The position numbers and the translations under genes are program-made. A stretch of DNA of 64,000 nt, from NCBI RefSeq assembly GCF_900094555.1, contig NZ_FMAC01000003.1:434001-498000 (forward strand). Reading direction: 5' to 3'. Origin of the DNA: Martinezella hainanensis. Its GTDB lineage: Bacteria; Pseudomonadota; Alphaproteobacteria; Rhizobiales; Rhizobiaceae. Shown piece by piece: positions 17,667 to 25,689 of this stretch (position 1 is the stretch's first letter; each line of letters opens with the position of its first letter). The notes under the pieces were generated by a model. The model was not told the DNA's origin. It saw only the letters and a program-made list of their open reading frames with translations, and did not search any database.

Positions 17667-17677
17667 TTGTATAACAA
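17667..17677. promoter_or_regulatory. FadR-type operator TTGTATAACAA within a larger inverted repeat
   Basis: TTGTATAACAA matches the FadR-subfamily consensus TNGTNNNACNA exactly. It overlaps the left arm of a wider inverted repeat, TTTGTAT (17666-17672) and ATACAAA (17692-17698). It is 32 bases upstream of the dehydratase ATG, in an AT-rich promoter segment, and is probably bound by the divergent GntR protein. Confidence 0.6.
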
Positions 17678-17708
17678 AAATATAAATTATAATACAAAAG
17701 AGGCAATC

Positions 17709-19430
17709 ATGATCAAGGATTCAAAGCGACGGTCGCAGGCGTGGTTCGGCGGCGTGGATAAGGATGGCTTCATCCATCGCTCGTGGATGAAAAATGGCGG
17801 CCTACCGGACGACGTATTCGACGGTCGCCCCGTCATCGGCATCTGCAACACCTTTTCGGAATTCACGCCCTGCAACGCACATTTTCGGGAACTCGTCACG
17901 CATATCAAGGCGGGCGTTCTGGAAGCCGGCGGATTGCCGCTCGAATTTCCGGTCTTCTCCTGCGGCGAATCCAACTTGCGGCCGACCGCGATGCTCTTCA
18001 GGAACCTCGCTTCCATGGATGTCGAAGAGGCGATCCGGGGCAATCCCATGGACGGCGTCATCCTGATGGCCGGCTGCGACAAGACCACGCCGTCGCTGTT
18101 GATGGGTGCGGCAAGCTGCGACCTGCCGACGATCGTCATTTCCGGCGGGCCGATGCTGAACGGCAATTTTCGCGGCAAGCCGATCGGCTCCGGCACGGAT
18201 GTGTGGAAATTCTCCGAGGAGGTGAGGGCAGGCACCATGAGCCGGCAGGAATTCATGGATGCCGAAAGCGCCATGTCGCGCTCGCCCGGCCACTGCATGA
18301 CCATGGGCACGGCATCGACCATGGCATCGATGGTGGAAGCTCTTGGCGTTGCCTTGCCCACCAATGCCGCATGGCCAGCCGTTGATGCCCGGCGCGCGCG
18401 CCTTGCCCGCATGACGGGTCGCCGCGCCGTCGCGATGGTCAGGGAGGATATGCGCCTGTCGAAGGTTCTCACGCGGCAGGCGTTCGAAAATGCCATCAAG
18501 ATCAACGGCGCGATCGGCGGGTCGACCAATGCCGTCGTTCATCTGCTTGCCATCGCGGGGCGCATCGGGGTCGACCTGTCGCTGGAGGATTGGGATAGGC
18601 TCGGCCGCGACGTGCCGACGATCGTCGACCTCATGCCGTCGGGAAAATACCTCATGGAGGATTTCTGTTATGCCGGCGGCATCCCCGCCGTGATGAAGGA
18701 GATCGCCGATCTTCTGCATCTCGACGCGCTCACCGTGTCGGGGGGAAGCGTCGGCGAGAATATTGCCGATGTCGTCAATCACAATCCCGAAGTCATCCGC
18801 AGTCGGGAAAATCCGCTCGTCGACAGCGGTGGAATTGCCGTCCTCAAGGGCAACCTCGCGCCTGATGGAGCAGTGCTCAAACCTTCAGCGGCATCGCCCC
18901 ATCTGATGCGCCATCGTGGCCGCGCCGTCGTCTTCGAGAATATCGAGGATTTCCATGCCAGGATCGACGATCCGAACCTCGATGTCGATGAGGATTCCGT
19001 TCTCGTTCTGAAGGGTGCCGGCCCGCGCGGCTACCCCGGCATGGCCGAGGTCGGCAACATGGCGTTGCCAAGCAAACTGCTGGAGAAGGGCGTGCGTGAC
19101 ATGGTGCGCGTTTCCGACGGCCGCATGAGCGGCACGGCCTATGGAACTGTCGTGCTACATATCTCGCCCGAAGCCGCCGCCGGTGGTCCGCTGGCGCTCG
19201 TCGAGCAAGGGGATTTCATCACACTCGATGTCGAGGCCCGCACATTGGTTCTCGACGTTCCGGATGACGAGCTCGCAAGACGTCGTGCCGCCTGGAGCGA
19301 GCCGGTGCCGCCGATGATGTCGGGATATCAGGGTCTTTACGTGCGAACGGTCATGCAGGCCGATACCGGTGCAGACCTTGACTTTCTGGTCGGAGGACGC
19401 GGCGCCAAGGTCCCGCGCGAGAGCCATTAG
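17709..19430 (+). CDS. IlvD/Edd family sugar-acid dehydratase (arabinonate/xylonate dehydratase-like)
   Basis: This 573-residue member of the IlvD/Edd superfamily has three cluster cysteines in the order seen in pentonate dehydratases: Cys55 in FTPCNAH, Cys123 in MAGCDKTTPS and Cys196 in SPGHCMTMGTAS. This is consistent with a [2Fe-2S] enzyme. The C-terminal domain contains SDGRMSGTAYGTVVLHISPE, whose serine region is catalytic in L-arabinonate dehydratase. Length and the KDGFIHRSWMKNGG start resemble that enzyme. It dehydrates an aldonic acid to a 2-keto-3-deoxy acid. ATG 17709 is chosen because upstream in-frame sequence lies in the operator and the opposite regulator gene. It is co-transcribed with the MFS gene that follows. 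Confidence 0.9.
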   Translation: MIKDSKRRSQAWFGGVDKDGFIHRSWMKNGGLPDDVFDGRPVIGICNTFSEFTPCNAHFRELVTHIKAGVLEAGGLPLEFPVFSCGESNLRPTAMLFRNLASMDVEEAIRGNPMDGVILMAGCDKTTPSLLMGAASCDLPTIVISGGPMLNGNFRGKPIGSGTDVWKFSEEVRAGTMSRQEFMDAESAMSRSPGHCMTMGTASTMASMVEALGVALPTNAAWPAVDARRARLARMTGRRAVAMVREDMRLSKVLTRQAFENAIKINGAIGGSTNAVVHLLAIAGRIGVDLSLEDWDRLGRDVPTIVDLMPSGKYLMEDFCYAGGIPAVMKEIADLLHLDALTVSGGSVGENIADVVNHNPEVIRSRENPLVDSGGIAVLKGNLAPDGAVLKPSAASPHLMRHRGRAVVFENIEDFHARIDDPNLDVDEDSVLVLKGAGPRGYPGMAEVGNMALPSKLLEKGVRDMVRVSDGRMSGTAYGTVVLHISPEAAAGGPLALVEQGDFITLDVEARTLVLDVPDDELARRRAAWSEPVPPMMSGYQGLYVRTVMQADTGADLDFLVGGRGAKVPRESH

Positions 19431-19465
19431 TTCATTTCATTTAGAATCATAAAAGGAGGAGATCG

Positions 19466-20770
19466 ATGGTTTCAGAAAAAGACCTCGTCGCCAAGATCAC
19501 CTGGCGACCTATGCCCTGGCTGGGCTTTCTTTACTTGATCGCCTATATCGACCGGCAGAATGTCAGTTTCGCAAAATTGCAGATGGTCGATGCGCTCGGT
19601 CTCAGTGAATATGCCTACGGGCTTGGAGCATCGCTGTTCTTCATCGGCTATTTCATTTTCGAGGTGCCGAGCAATCTTCTGCTGACCAGATTTGGCGCGA
19701 GCAAATGGTTTGCGCGTATCCTGGTATCATGGGGTGTCGTAACCATCGCGCTCGCATTCACCGCCAATGCGACGATGTTTTACGCTCTTCGCTTCCTGCC
19801 TGGCGTGTGCGAGGCAGGGTTCTTTCCCGGCGTGCTCTATCTCCTGACGCTTTGGTATCCATCCGGGCATCGCAGCAAGATGGTCGGCTTGTTCATGATC
19901 TTCAGCGCTGTTGCCAATGCCGTCGGCGCACCACTGGGCGGAACTCTTCTTAGTCTTAATGGCCTGTTCGGATTTGCAGGGTGGGAATGGGTCTTCCTGG
20001 CAACCGGTGTTCCTGCCGTGCTTGCCGGCATTGCTACGCTCTTTCTGCTTCCCGATAGGCCTGAACGGGCGGCTTTTCTTGACAGTTCCGAAAAGGCATG
20101 GCTGGCGCGGCGATTGGCATCGGAGGATGCGGGGACCGATAGTCACGGTCGCAATCCACTCGCGACACTTCTGGATACTAGGGTGCTGCTCATATCCATC
20201 TGCTTCATCGGCTTTCCTTTGTCCGCATATGGGTTGAGCTATTGGCTGCCGACGATCGTCAAGGGTTTTGGCGTTGATAGCCTGACGAATGGATTTCTTA
20301 ACATCATTCCATGGGTTCTGGTCGGTGTCGGCCTTTATGTCGTACCGGCTGCGGCTGCCCGATCCAGATCGCAGACCCTGTATATTGTCGGGCCTGCTTT
20401 GGTAGGTATTATCTGCCTCGTCGCATCTGCCGTTCTAGCCAATCATGCGCTGCAATTCACCTTCCTGTGTCTGGCGGCGGCGGGGATCTTTGCGGGGCAG
20501 CCTGTCTTCTGGAACCTGCCGTTGAACTTTCTGAAGGGAGCCGGTGCCGCAGCAGGATTGGCGGCGATAAATTCCGTGGGCAATCTTGGCGGCTCTATCG
20601 CACAGAATGTCGTCCCATGGATCCGGGATGCGACAGGCAGCGCCATCGCACCGATGTTCTTCCTGGCTTTCTGCCTGGCGATCACGGTTCTGCTGGTTCT
20701 CTTTGTCCAATATTGCATCTCGCGCAAGGACACATCGCGCGTTCCCGGAAGCATGATCGGGAGAGTGTGA
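19466..20770 (+). CDS. MFS transporter, anion:cation symporter family
   Basis: This 434-residue transporter with twelve predicted helices follows AAAAGGAGGAGA by a few bases. Helix 1 carries LIAYIDRQNVSFAKLQM and helix 3/4 EVPSNLLLTRFGASKW, both standard ACS-family signatures. The WYPSGHRSKMVGLFMI loop matches the transporter at 14621. It lies 35 bases behind the sugar-acid dehydratase gene and probably imports that enzyme's aldonic-acid substrate by proton symport. It is the last gene of the unit; no clear terminator hairpin follows. Confidence 0.9.
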   Translation: MVSEKDLVAKITWRPMPWLGFLYLIAYIDRQNVSFAKLQMVDALGLSEYAYGLGASLFFIGYFIFEVPSNLLLTRFGASKWFARILVSWGVVTIALAFTANATMFYALRFLPGVCEAGFFPGVLYLLTLWYPSGHRSKMVGLFMIFSAVANAVGAPLGGTLLSLNGLFGFAGWEWVFLATGVPAVLAGIATLFLLPDRPERAAFLDSSEKAWLARRLASEDAGTDSHGRNPLATLLDTRVLLISICFIGFPLSAYGLSYWLPTIVKGFGVDSLTNGFLNIIPWVLVGVGLYVVPAAAARSRSQTLYIVGPALVGIICLVASAVLANHALQFTFLCLAAAGIFAGQPVFWNLPLNFLKGAGAAAGLAAINSVGNLGGSIAQNVVPWIRDATGSAIAPMFFLAFCLAITVLLVLFVQYCISRKDTSRVPGSMIGRV

Positions 20771-20854
20771 CGGCACGAAGCCGACAGCGACGAATGCGCG
20801 CCGTGATCCCTGCATCTCGCAAACGCCACGCGCGACAAGCCTTTGCGGTGCGCC

Positions 20855-21307
20855 TCAGAGGGCTTTCTTGAAACCGATGTGGCTGGCGACAAATCCCAGC
20901 TGTTCATAGAAGCGGAGTGCTGCCGGGCGTGACTTGTCACTCGTCAATTGCACCAGAATGCAGCCCCTCGAACGGCAATAATCAAATGCCCATTCGAATG
21001 CCTGCTTGCCAATCCCCTTTCCCTGATGGGATTTGTCGATCCTGACGCCCTCGATCTGCCCCCGCAGCGCACCCAATCTCGATATGTTGGGAATGATCGT
21101 GATCTGAAAGGTGCCAATGACACTGCCATTGTCCGTTACGACGGCCAGAAATTGATTGGCATCGGCATCGATCGCTGCGAAGGCCGTTCGATAGGCATCT
21201 GGGATAGGAAGGCTCGCGTCTTCTCTGCCTGCGCCAAGATCATCTTCTGCCAGCAGCGCGACGACCGCTTGAAGGTCGGCATCATTCGCTCTTCTAAATT
21301 CGACCAT
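20855..21307 (-). CDS. GNAT family N-acetyltransferase
   Basis: This 150-residue protein starts at ATG 21307 behind GGAG. The first residues MVEFRRANDADLQAVVALL are a typical GNAT beginning. The acetyl-CoA loop is GVRIDKSHQGKGIGKQAFEWA (R/Q-x-x-G-x-G/A), and SRPAALRFYEQLGF forms the last helix-strand. The pattern resembles small aminoacyl or spermidine-type acetyltransferases; the substrate is unknown. A longer in-frame opening to 21523 exists, but it adds low-complexity sequence and no ribosome site. It converges with the MFS gene. Confidence 0.85.
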   Translation of the reverse strand: MVEFRRANDADLQAVVALLAEDDLGAGREDASLPIPDAYRTAFAAIDADANQFLAVVTDNGSVIGTFQITIIPNISRLGALRGQIEGVRIDKSHQGKGIGKQAFEWAFDYCRSRGCILVQLTSDKSRPAALRFYEQLGFVASHIGFKKAL

Positions 21308-21811
21308 TTGGCTTTGAGCTCCTTCTATATCGATCTCATGGAAATCCGTATTGCCATGCTGCTCGGCTGGCCTATGGATGCTCAAAGATTCCGGAGAGAT
21401 CAACAGGAATGCCGATTTCGATTTCCTGGCATCGTCTGTCTGCCCATCCATCGAACAGCAACATAGTCGACCTGAAGGCCGCGAGAGACGCGGCGGACGT
21501 CTCCAAGCCGTATGCGGATTCAAGCTTGCGATTTGGCTTTGCTGCGGGAGCCATCAAACAGATGGGCTTGAGCCCCTCAGACGACGCAAATTTGATGATA
21601 TAATCTATAATTTTAATAGGTAAATGAATCAGGCAACGATGTTTCAATCATCGACCGCACTATGAAAGATCGTGCCGTGCGAAGCGCACTATCGATCATG
21701 CATGCTCTGCGTGCGAAGCGCTGAGCGGAGTTTACAGAGTGGTCGGCAAGATCCGCGATCCTGACGACCGTCCACCGGGCAGCCTTCAGAACATTGTTTG
21801 GAGGCATATGC
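21308..21811. other. Intergenic region with 12-bp direct repeat; no supported gene
   Basis: About 500 bases between two divergently transcribed acetyltransferase genes. CGTGCGAAGCGC occurs at 21676-21687 and 21710-21721. An AT-rich patch with TATAAT lies near 21598-21604 and could be a promoter element. A 91-codon minus-strand frame (21372-21647) has no family features and no ribosome site, so it is not called. Confidence 0.35.
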
Positions 21812-22438
21812 ATGAACGATATCATTGTCCGGTCGTCATTGCTGGATCCAGCGGCGGAACCGCTGATCGATGGTCTTGCCAGCGAGTATGATGGCAGATA
21901 TGGCGCCGCCAGCCGCCCAGGCGGCGCGCGAGCGGAAATCGTGCGCTATCCGAGTGCCCTGTTTGCTCCGCCGCTTGGCGATTTTCTCCTGCTGCAGCGC
22001 GACGGTCAAACCATCGCCGGTGGCGCCTTCATGAGTCATGACGACGAAACTGCCGAGTTCAAACGGATATGGGCGCATCCGGATCTCCGGCGTCAAGGGC
22101 TGGCGCGCCGCATCATGGTCGCGCTCGAGGAGAGTGCCGGGCAACTCGGCTATAACAGGGCCTATCTTAGTACCGGCTTTCGCCAGCCGGAGGCAGTAGC
22201 CTTCTACCTATCGCTTGGCTATCGCCCTCTTTTCGACCCGACCGTCGATCCGAGCTTCTATCGCTCTCTGCCTTTCGAAAAGCACATCGGCAAAAGGACG
22301 GGCGAACCCGGCCTGACTCCAATCTACCCGCCCGCCGCCTCCTTTGAGGAGGCCACGGCGCGCGTGACTGCGTTGAAGGCTGCGCAAGAGCAACTGATCA
22401 TTGCCCGCCTTGCAGCTCACGAAACCTCCGCTGCCTGA
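21812..22438 (+). CDS. GNAT family N-acetyltransferase
   Basis: This 208-residue protein starts at ATG 21812 behind GGAGG (21800-21804). The acetyl-CoA site is seen as FKRIWAHPDLRRQGLARRIMVALEE, followed by STGFRQPEAVAFYLSLGYRPLF, where the tyrosine/phenylalanine positions of GNAT motif B are conserved. A charged helical tail after residue 165 is longer than in minimal GNAT proteins. It is encoded 90 bases before the luciferase-like monooxygenase genes and may be co-transcribed with them. No substrate can be assigned. Confidence 0.83.
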   Translation: MNDIIVRSSLLDPAAEPLIDGLASEYDGRYGAASRPGGARAEIVRYPSALFAPPLGDFLLLQRDGQTIAGGAFMSHDDETAEFKRIWAHPDLRRQGLARRIMVALEESAGQLGYNRAYLSTGFRQPEAVAFYLSLGYRPLFDPTVDPSFYRSLPFEKHIGKRTGEPGLTPIYPPAASFEEATARVTALKAAQEQLIIARLAAHETSAA

Positions 22439-22528
22439 CGGATATGGCGTCTCCGATTGTTATCAGCAAATCCGGCAGGCGGCGCAGTCTGCGCTTGGAT
22501 TCATAATCATCATGAAACAGGACTTCAC

Positions 22529-23533
22529 ATGACGCATCGAAATGGTCTCAGGCTCGGCATCGGCTTAGATGTCGCCGCGCAATCCCGTAATCCGCGCGAT
22601 GCGCAGAAAAATGTCTGGCGGGCGCTTATAGCGCGTTTCGACACAGTGGTCGATTTCGTGACGCTGGAAGATGGCTTTGCCCGTCCCGACGGAGATGGGC
22701 TGGATGCCGTGCTGCTCGCAAACTGGCTTGCAGCACGCAGCAGCAATATCGGAATTATCCCCGGCGCTGCGGTTAATTTCCTGGAGCCGTTTCATATCTC
22801 GACCGCCATTGCGACGCTGGATTTCGTAAGCGAGGGCAGGGCGGGTTTCCTGGTTCAGCAACATGATGAGTTGAGTGCCGTGCATGCCCGCCAAGCGATC
22901 GGCGCCCTCAATGGCTTTCCTGCAACGGAAAGCTCCGCCTTGCGTCAGGATGCGCTTGATGTCGTCGACGTCATTCGCGGATTGTGGGACAGTTGGGAAG
23001 ATGGGGCAGTCATCCGAGACAGGGAAAGCCAGCGATTTCTGGATGGCTCGAAGCTGCATTACATCAATTTCAAGGGCAGCAGCTTTCAAGTTCTCGGCCC
23101 CTCGATCACGCCGCGCCCGCCTCAGGGGCAGCCAGTGGTCGCCGCAGCCTATCGTCATGGGGAGGACCCATCCCTCGCCTCGGCTGCCGATATCGTCTTC
23201 GTCCATCCGGATAGCCCGGACATTGCCACTGTCGTCGAAACTATCCGCTCTGCGGACGAGAATAGGGCGCGAGCATTCATCGCCGACGTCGTCATCGACG
23301 CCGCGTCGAAATCGGTTGACGACTATGTGGTGCAACTTGGTGAGTTCGCCAGGTCGGGTATCACCGGTATTCGTTTCGTTCTCAGCGATCCCGTGGCGCA
23401 GGCGGCATATGTGATCGACGAGCTTATTCCAGCGCTGAGGAGCCGCTCGTCTGTTGGCCCGGTCGCTACGGGTCCGCTGAGAGGTCGATTTGGCCTGCCG
23501 GCAGCCAGCAATCGCTATACCAGCGCAGCCTGA
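22529..23533 (+). CDS. LLM-class flavin-dependent oxidoreductase (luciferase-like)
   Basis: This 334-residue protein has a bacterial-luciferase-type TIM barrel. The segment DTVVDFVTLEDGFARPDGDGLDAVLLANWLAARSSNIGIIPG corresponds to strands 2-3 of FMN-dependent monooxygenases, and STAIATLDFVSEGRAGF is the conserved family block. The C-terminal half is less regular than in well-known members. It lies 18 bases before a second flavin monooxygenase gene, so the two probably act together on one sulfur- or nitrogen-containing compound, using reduced FMN from a separate reductase that is not encoded here (inference). Confidence 0.83.
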   Translation: MTHRNGLRLGIGLDVAAQSRNPRDAQKNVWRALIARFDTVVDFVTLEDGFARPDGDGLDAVLLANWLAARSSNIGIIPGAAVNFLEPFHISTAIATLDFVSEGRAGFLVQQHDELSAVHARQAIGALNGFPATESSALRQDALDVVDVIRGLWDSWEDGAVIRDRESQRFLDGSKLHYINFKGSSFQVLGPSITPRPPQGQPVVAAAYRHGEDPSLASAADIVFVHPDSPDIATVVETIRSADENRARAFIADVVIDAASKSVDDYVVQLGEFARSGITGIRFVLSDPVAQAAYVIDELIPALRSRSSVGPVATGPLRGRFGLPAASNRYTSAA

Positions 23534-23551
23534 ATTTCCAAGGGGAGTCCC

Positions 23552-24868
23552 ATGACGAAGAAGCAGGTAATTCTTGGAGCCCAATTTCCGGGCGTCAATA
23601 ATTTCACGGTCTGGAGCGATCCGGCCGCGGGAAGCCAGATCGAGTTTGCGTCCTTCCGCCATTTTGCCGAAACGGTCGAGCGAGGAAAGTTCGACTTCAT
23701 ATTCCTGGCGGAAGGCTTGCGCATCCGCGAGCAGAAGGGTCGCTTTCACGAACTGGATGTTGCAGGCCGGCCGAATACGCTTGCCATTCTGACGGCACTT
23801 GCCTCGATTACCGAACATGTCGGCTTGATCGGCACGCTGACGACCACCTTCAATGAGCCGTATGTGTTGGCCCGGCAATTGGCGACACTGGATATCCTGT
23901 CCGGCGGACGTGCCGGCTGGAATGTCGTCACTTCGCCCGATGCCTTTACCGGCGCGAATTTCCGTCGCGCGGATCACCTTCCCCATGAGCAGCGCTACGA
24001 ACGTGCGCGTGGGTTTATCGAAGCTGCACAAAGCATCTGGGGCGGCGGCGATTTTTCGATCCGGTCGAGATATTTCGATATTGCTGGACGGTCGGGGCTT
24101 GAGCGCTCGCTGCAGGGCGCTCCCGTCATCGCCCAGGCAGGAGATTCCGATGAGGGAAGAGAATTTGCGGCTCGCCATGCAGACCTGATCTACTCCCGCC
24201 ATGGCTCGCTTGAGGCGGGACAAGCCTTCTATGCGGATGTAAAGAAGCGTTTGGCGAAATATGATCGCAGCCCCGACGCTTTGAAAATCCTGCCTGGAGC
24301 CAATTTCGTCATAGGCGATACGCAGGAGGATGCTGACAAGAAGCAGAAAGCGATACGTCTGCAACAGGTCAGTCCAAAGAGCGCGATCGTGTTTCTCGAA
24401 CAGGTCTGGAACCGGGATCTTTCAAGCTACGATCCGGATGGACCGCTGCCGGATGTCGATCCGGATGTTTCCGGAGAGAACCTGGTTCAGGGCCGCGCCA
24501 GCAATCAGGATATCAAACGGCGGCTGGAAACGGCGCAGTCGTGGCGCGAGATTGCCGAGCGGGATCGCCTTAGCATCCGCGAACTTGCCATCCGCGTCAC
24601 CGCTCGAAAGCAGTTCGTCGGAACGCCGGAAAGTATCGCCGACGAGATCAATCGCTATGTGCAGGCCGACGCGGCGGACGGCTTCGTCTTCGCACCGCAT
24701 CTGACGCCCGGCGGCTTCGACGAATTCGTCGAGAAGGTCGTGCCGATTTTGCAGGAGCGCGGTGTCTATCGCAGGGAATATGCCGATGCGACCTTGCGCT
24801 CCAATCTTGGCCTGCCGGATAAGACAGAAGAAAGCCGGTCGCTGCGGCATCTTTCCCAGACGGCGTGA
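23552..24868 (+). CDS. NtaA/SnaA/DszA-family FMN-dependent monooxygenase
   Basis: This 438-residue protein matches the NtaA/DszA subgroup in length and motifs. These include GAQFPGVNNFTVWSDP near the start, FDFIFLAEGLRIRE, TLDILSGGRAGWNVVTSPDAFTGANF (quoted key residues: S-x-GRA-GWN-V-T), the RYERARGFIEAAQSIW block and PVIAQAGDSDEGREFAARHAD. Known relatives oxidise nitrilotriacetate, dibenzothiophene sulfone and similar compounds with FMNH2 and O2. It is co-directional with and close to the gene at 22529. A strong inverted repeat lies 33 bases after the stop and separates it from the convergent XRE regulator gene. Confidence 0.88.
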   Translation: MTKKQVILGAQFPGVNNFTVWSDPAAGSQIEFASFRHFAETVERGKFDFIFLAEGLRIREQKGRFHELDVAGRPNTLAILTALASITEHVGLIGTLTTTFNEPYVLARQLATLDILSGGRAGWNVVTSPDAFTGANFRRADHLPHEQRYERARGFIEAAQSIWGGGDFSIRSRYFDIAGRSGLERSLQGAPVIAQAGDSDEGREFAARHADLIYSRHGSLEAGQAFYADVKKRLAKYDRSPDALKILPGANFVIGDTQEDADKKQKAIRLQQVSPKSAIVFLEQVWNRDLSSYDPDGPLPDVDPDVSGENLVQGRASNQDIKRRLETAQSWREIAERDRLSIRELAIRVTARKQFVGTPESIADEINRYVQADAADGFVFAPHLTPGGFDEFVEKVVPILQERGVYRREYADATLRSNLGLPDKTEESRSLRHLSQTA

Positions 24869-24900
24869 CGGTAGTTACACGAGCAAGCCATCCGGTAGTG

Positions 24901-24941
24901 GATGACCGCTCGAGATCAAATTCCTGGATCTCGGGGTCATC
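24901..24941. terminator. Bidirectional terminator-like hairpin
   Basis: GATGACC (24901-24907) pairs with GGTCATC (24935-24941), and CGAGATC (24911-24917) pairs with GATCTCG (24927-24933). This gives a 14-pair stem with a small internal loop, placed between convergent genes. There is no long T-run, so the termination mechanism is uncertain. Confidence 0.55.
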
Positions 24942-24997
24942 TGCGTCTCTTCCTGTGGTCTATGGCGAATGATCGACGGGCCAGGCTCTTTTGTTCG

Positions 24998-25546
24998 TTA
25001 AAAGCTCGGCGGCGTGCATGCGCTGATGACCTCGCAGGGATACGGCCCGACGCAGCGGAAGCGATGCGGACGGCGGCTTTCGAAATAGTAAGCATCGCCC
25101 GGGCCGAGAATGCGACGTTCGTCATCCACTGTCACCTCCAGGCGGCCGGTGAGCACGATACCGCCTTCCTCTCCTTCATGGACCAGAGGTACCTTGCCGG
25201 TATCGGCTCCTGGCTGATAGCACTCCTTCAGGATTTGCAGGCTGCGGCCGAAGAGGTTTTCGCCGATCTGGCGATAGGAAATCGGGCCTTTGCCGATCTC
25301 GACCAATTCTTCGGCCGCATAGAAGGCCTTTTTCGGCGCTTCCGGTTCAAAGGCAAAGAATTCGGCAAGTCCGATCGGGATGCCGTCAAGAATGCGCTTC
25401 AGCGCGCCCACGGACGGATTGGCCGAATTGGATTCGATCAGCGAGATTGTCGAATTGGTAACGCCCGCCCGCTTGGCAAGCTCGCGTTGGGAGAGATTGT
25501 GCGCCAGACGCAGATGACGCAGGCGATTGCCGATATCGACGGACAT
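24998..25546 (-). CDS. XRE family regulator with cupin domain (PuuR type)
   Basis: This 182-residue protein has an N-terminal lambda-repressor-like helix-turn-helix (RLRHLRLAHNLSQRELAKRAGVTNSTISLIE, about residues 8-40) and a C-terminal cupin barrel (VPLVHEGEEGGIVLTGRLEVTVDDE and YYFESRRPHRFRC). ATG 25546 follows GGAG; the upstream ATG at 25591 lies beyond the ribosome site and inside the operator region. PuuR-like regulators control polyamine and amino-acid catabolism genes. It faces the aminotransferase gene across palindromic DNA (25563-25588), so control of that gene is likely. Confidence 0.88.
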   Translation of the reverse strand: MSVDIGNRLRHLRLAHNLSQRELAKRAGVTNSTISLIESNSANPSVGALKRILDGIPIGLAEFFAFEPEAPKKAFYAAEELVEIGKGPISYRQIGENLFGRSLQILKECYQPGADTGKVPLVHEGEEGGIVLTGRLEVTVDDERRILGPGDAYYFESRRPHRFRCVGPYPCEVISACTPPSF

Positions 25547-25562
25547 CGTGGCTCCAGGTTTC

Positions 25563-25588
25563 AGATGTTCGAAATATCGAAAACATCT
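25563..25588. promoter_or_regulatory. Nested palindromes, putative operator of the XRE-cupin regulator
   Basis: AGATGTT (25563-25569) is inverted as AACATCT (25582-25588). Inside it, TTCGA (25568-25572) is inverted as TCGAA (25577-25581). The site lies just upstream of the regulator start and about 100 bases before the aminotransferase start. Confidence 0.5.
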
Positions 25589-25689
25589 CATGTGATATAA
25601 GTAAAATCAATGACTTAAATGTAGCGAGAAAAGGACTTGTTCGGAACGGGAAAATCGCTGATGTCAAAGATAGCGCAATGGAGGCGACC

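Noticed and set aside
21372..21647. 91-codon minus-strand frame in the gap between acetyltransferase genes
   Set aside because: No ribosome site, no domain, and the region is better explained as promoter DNA.
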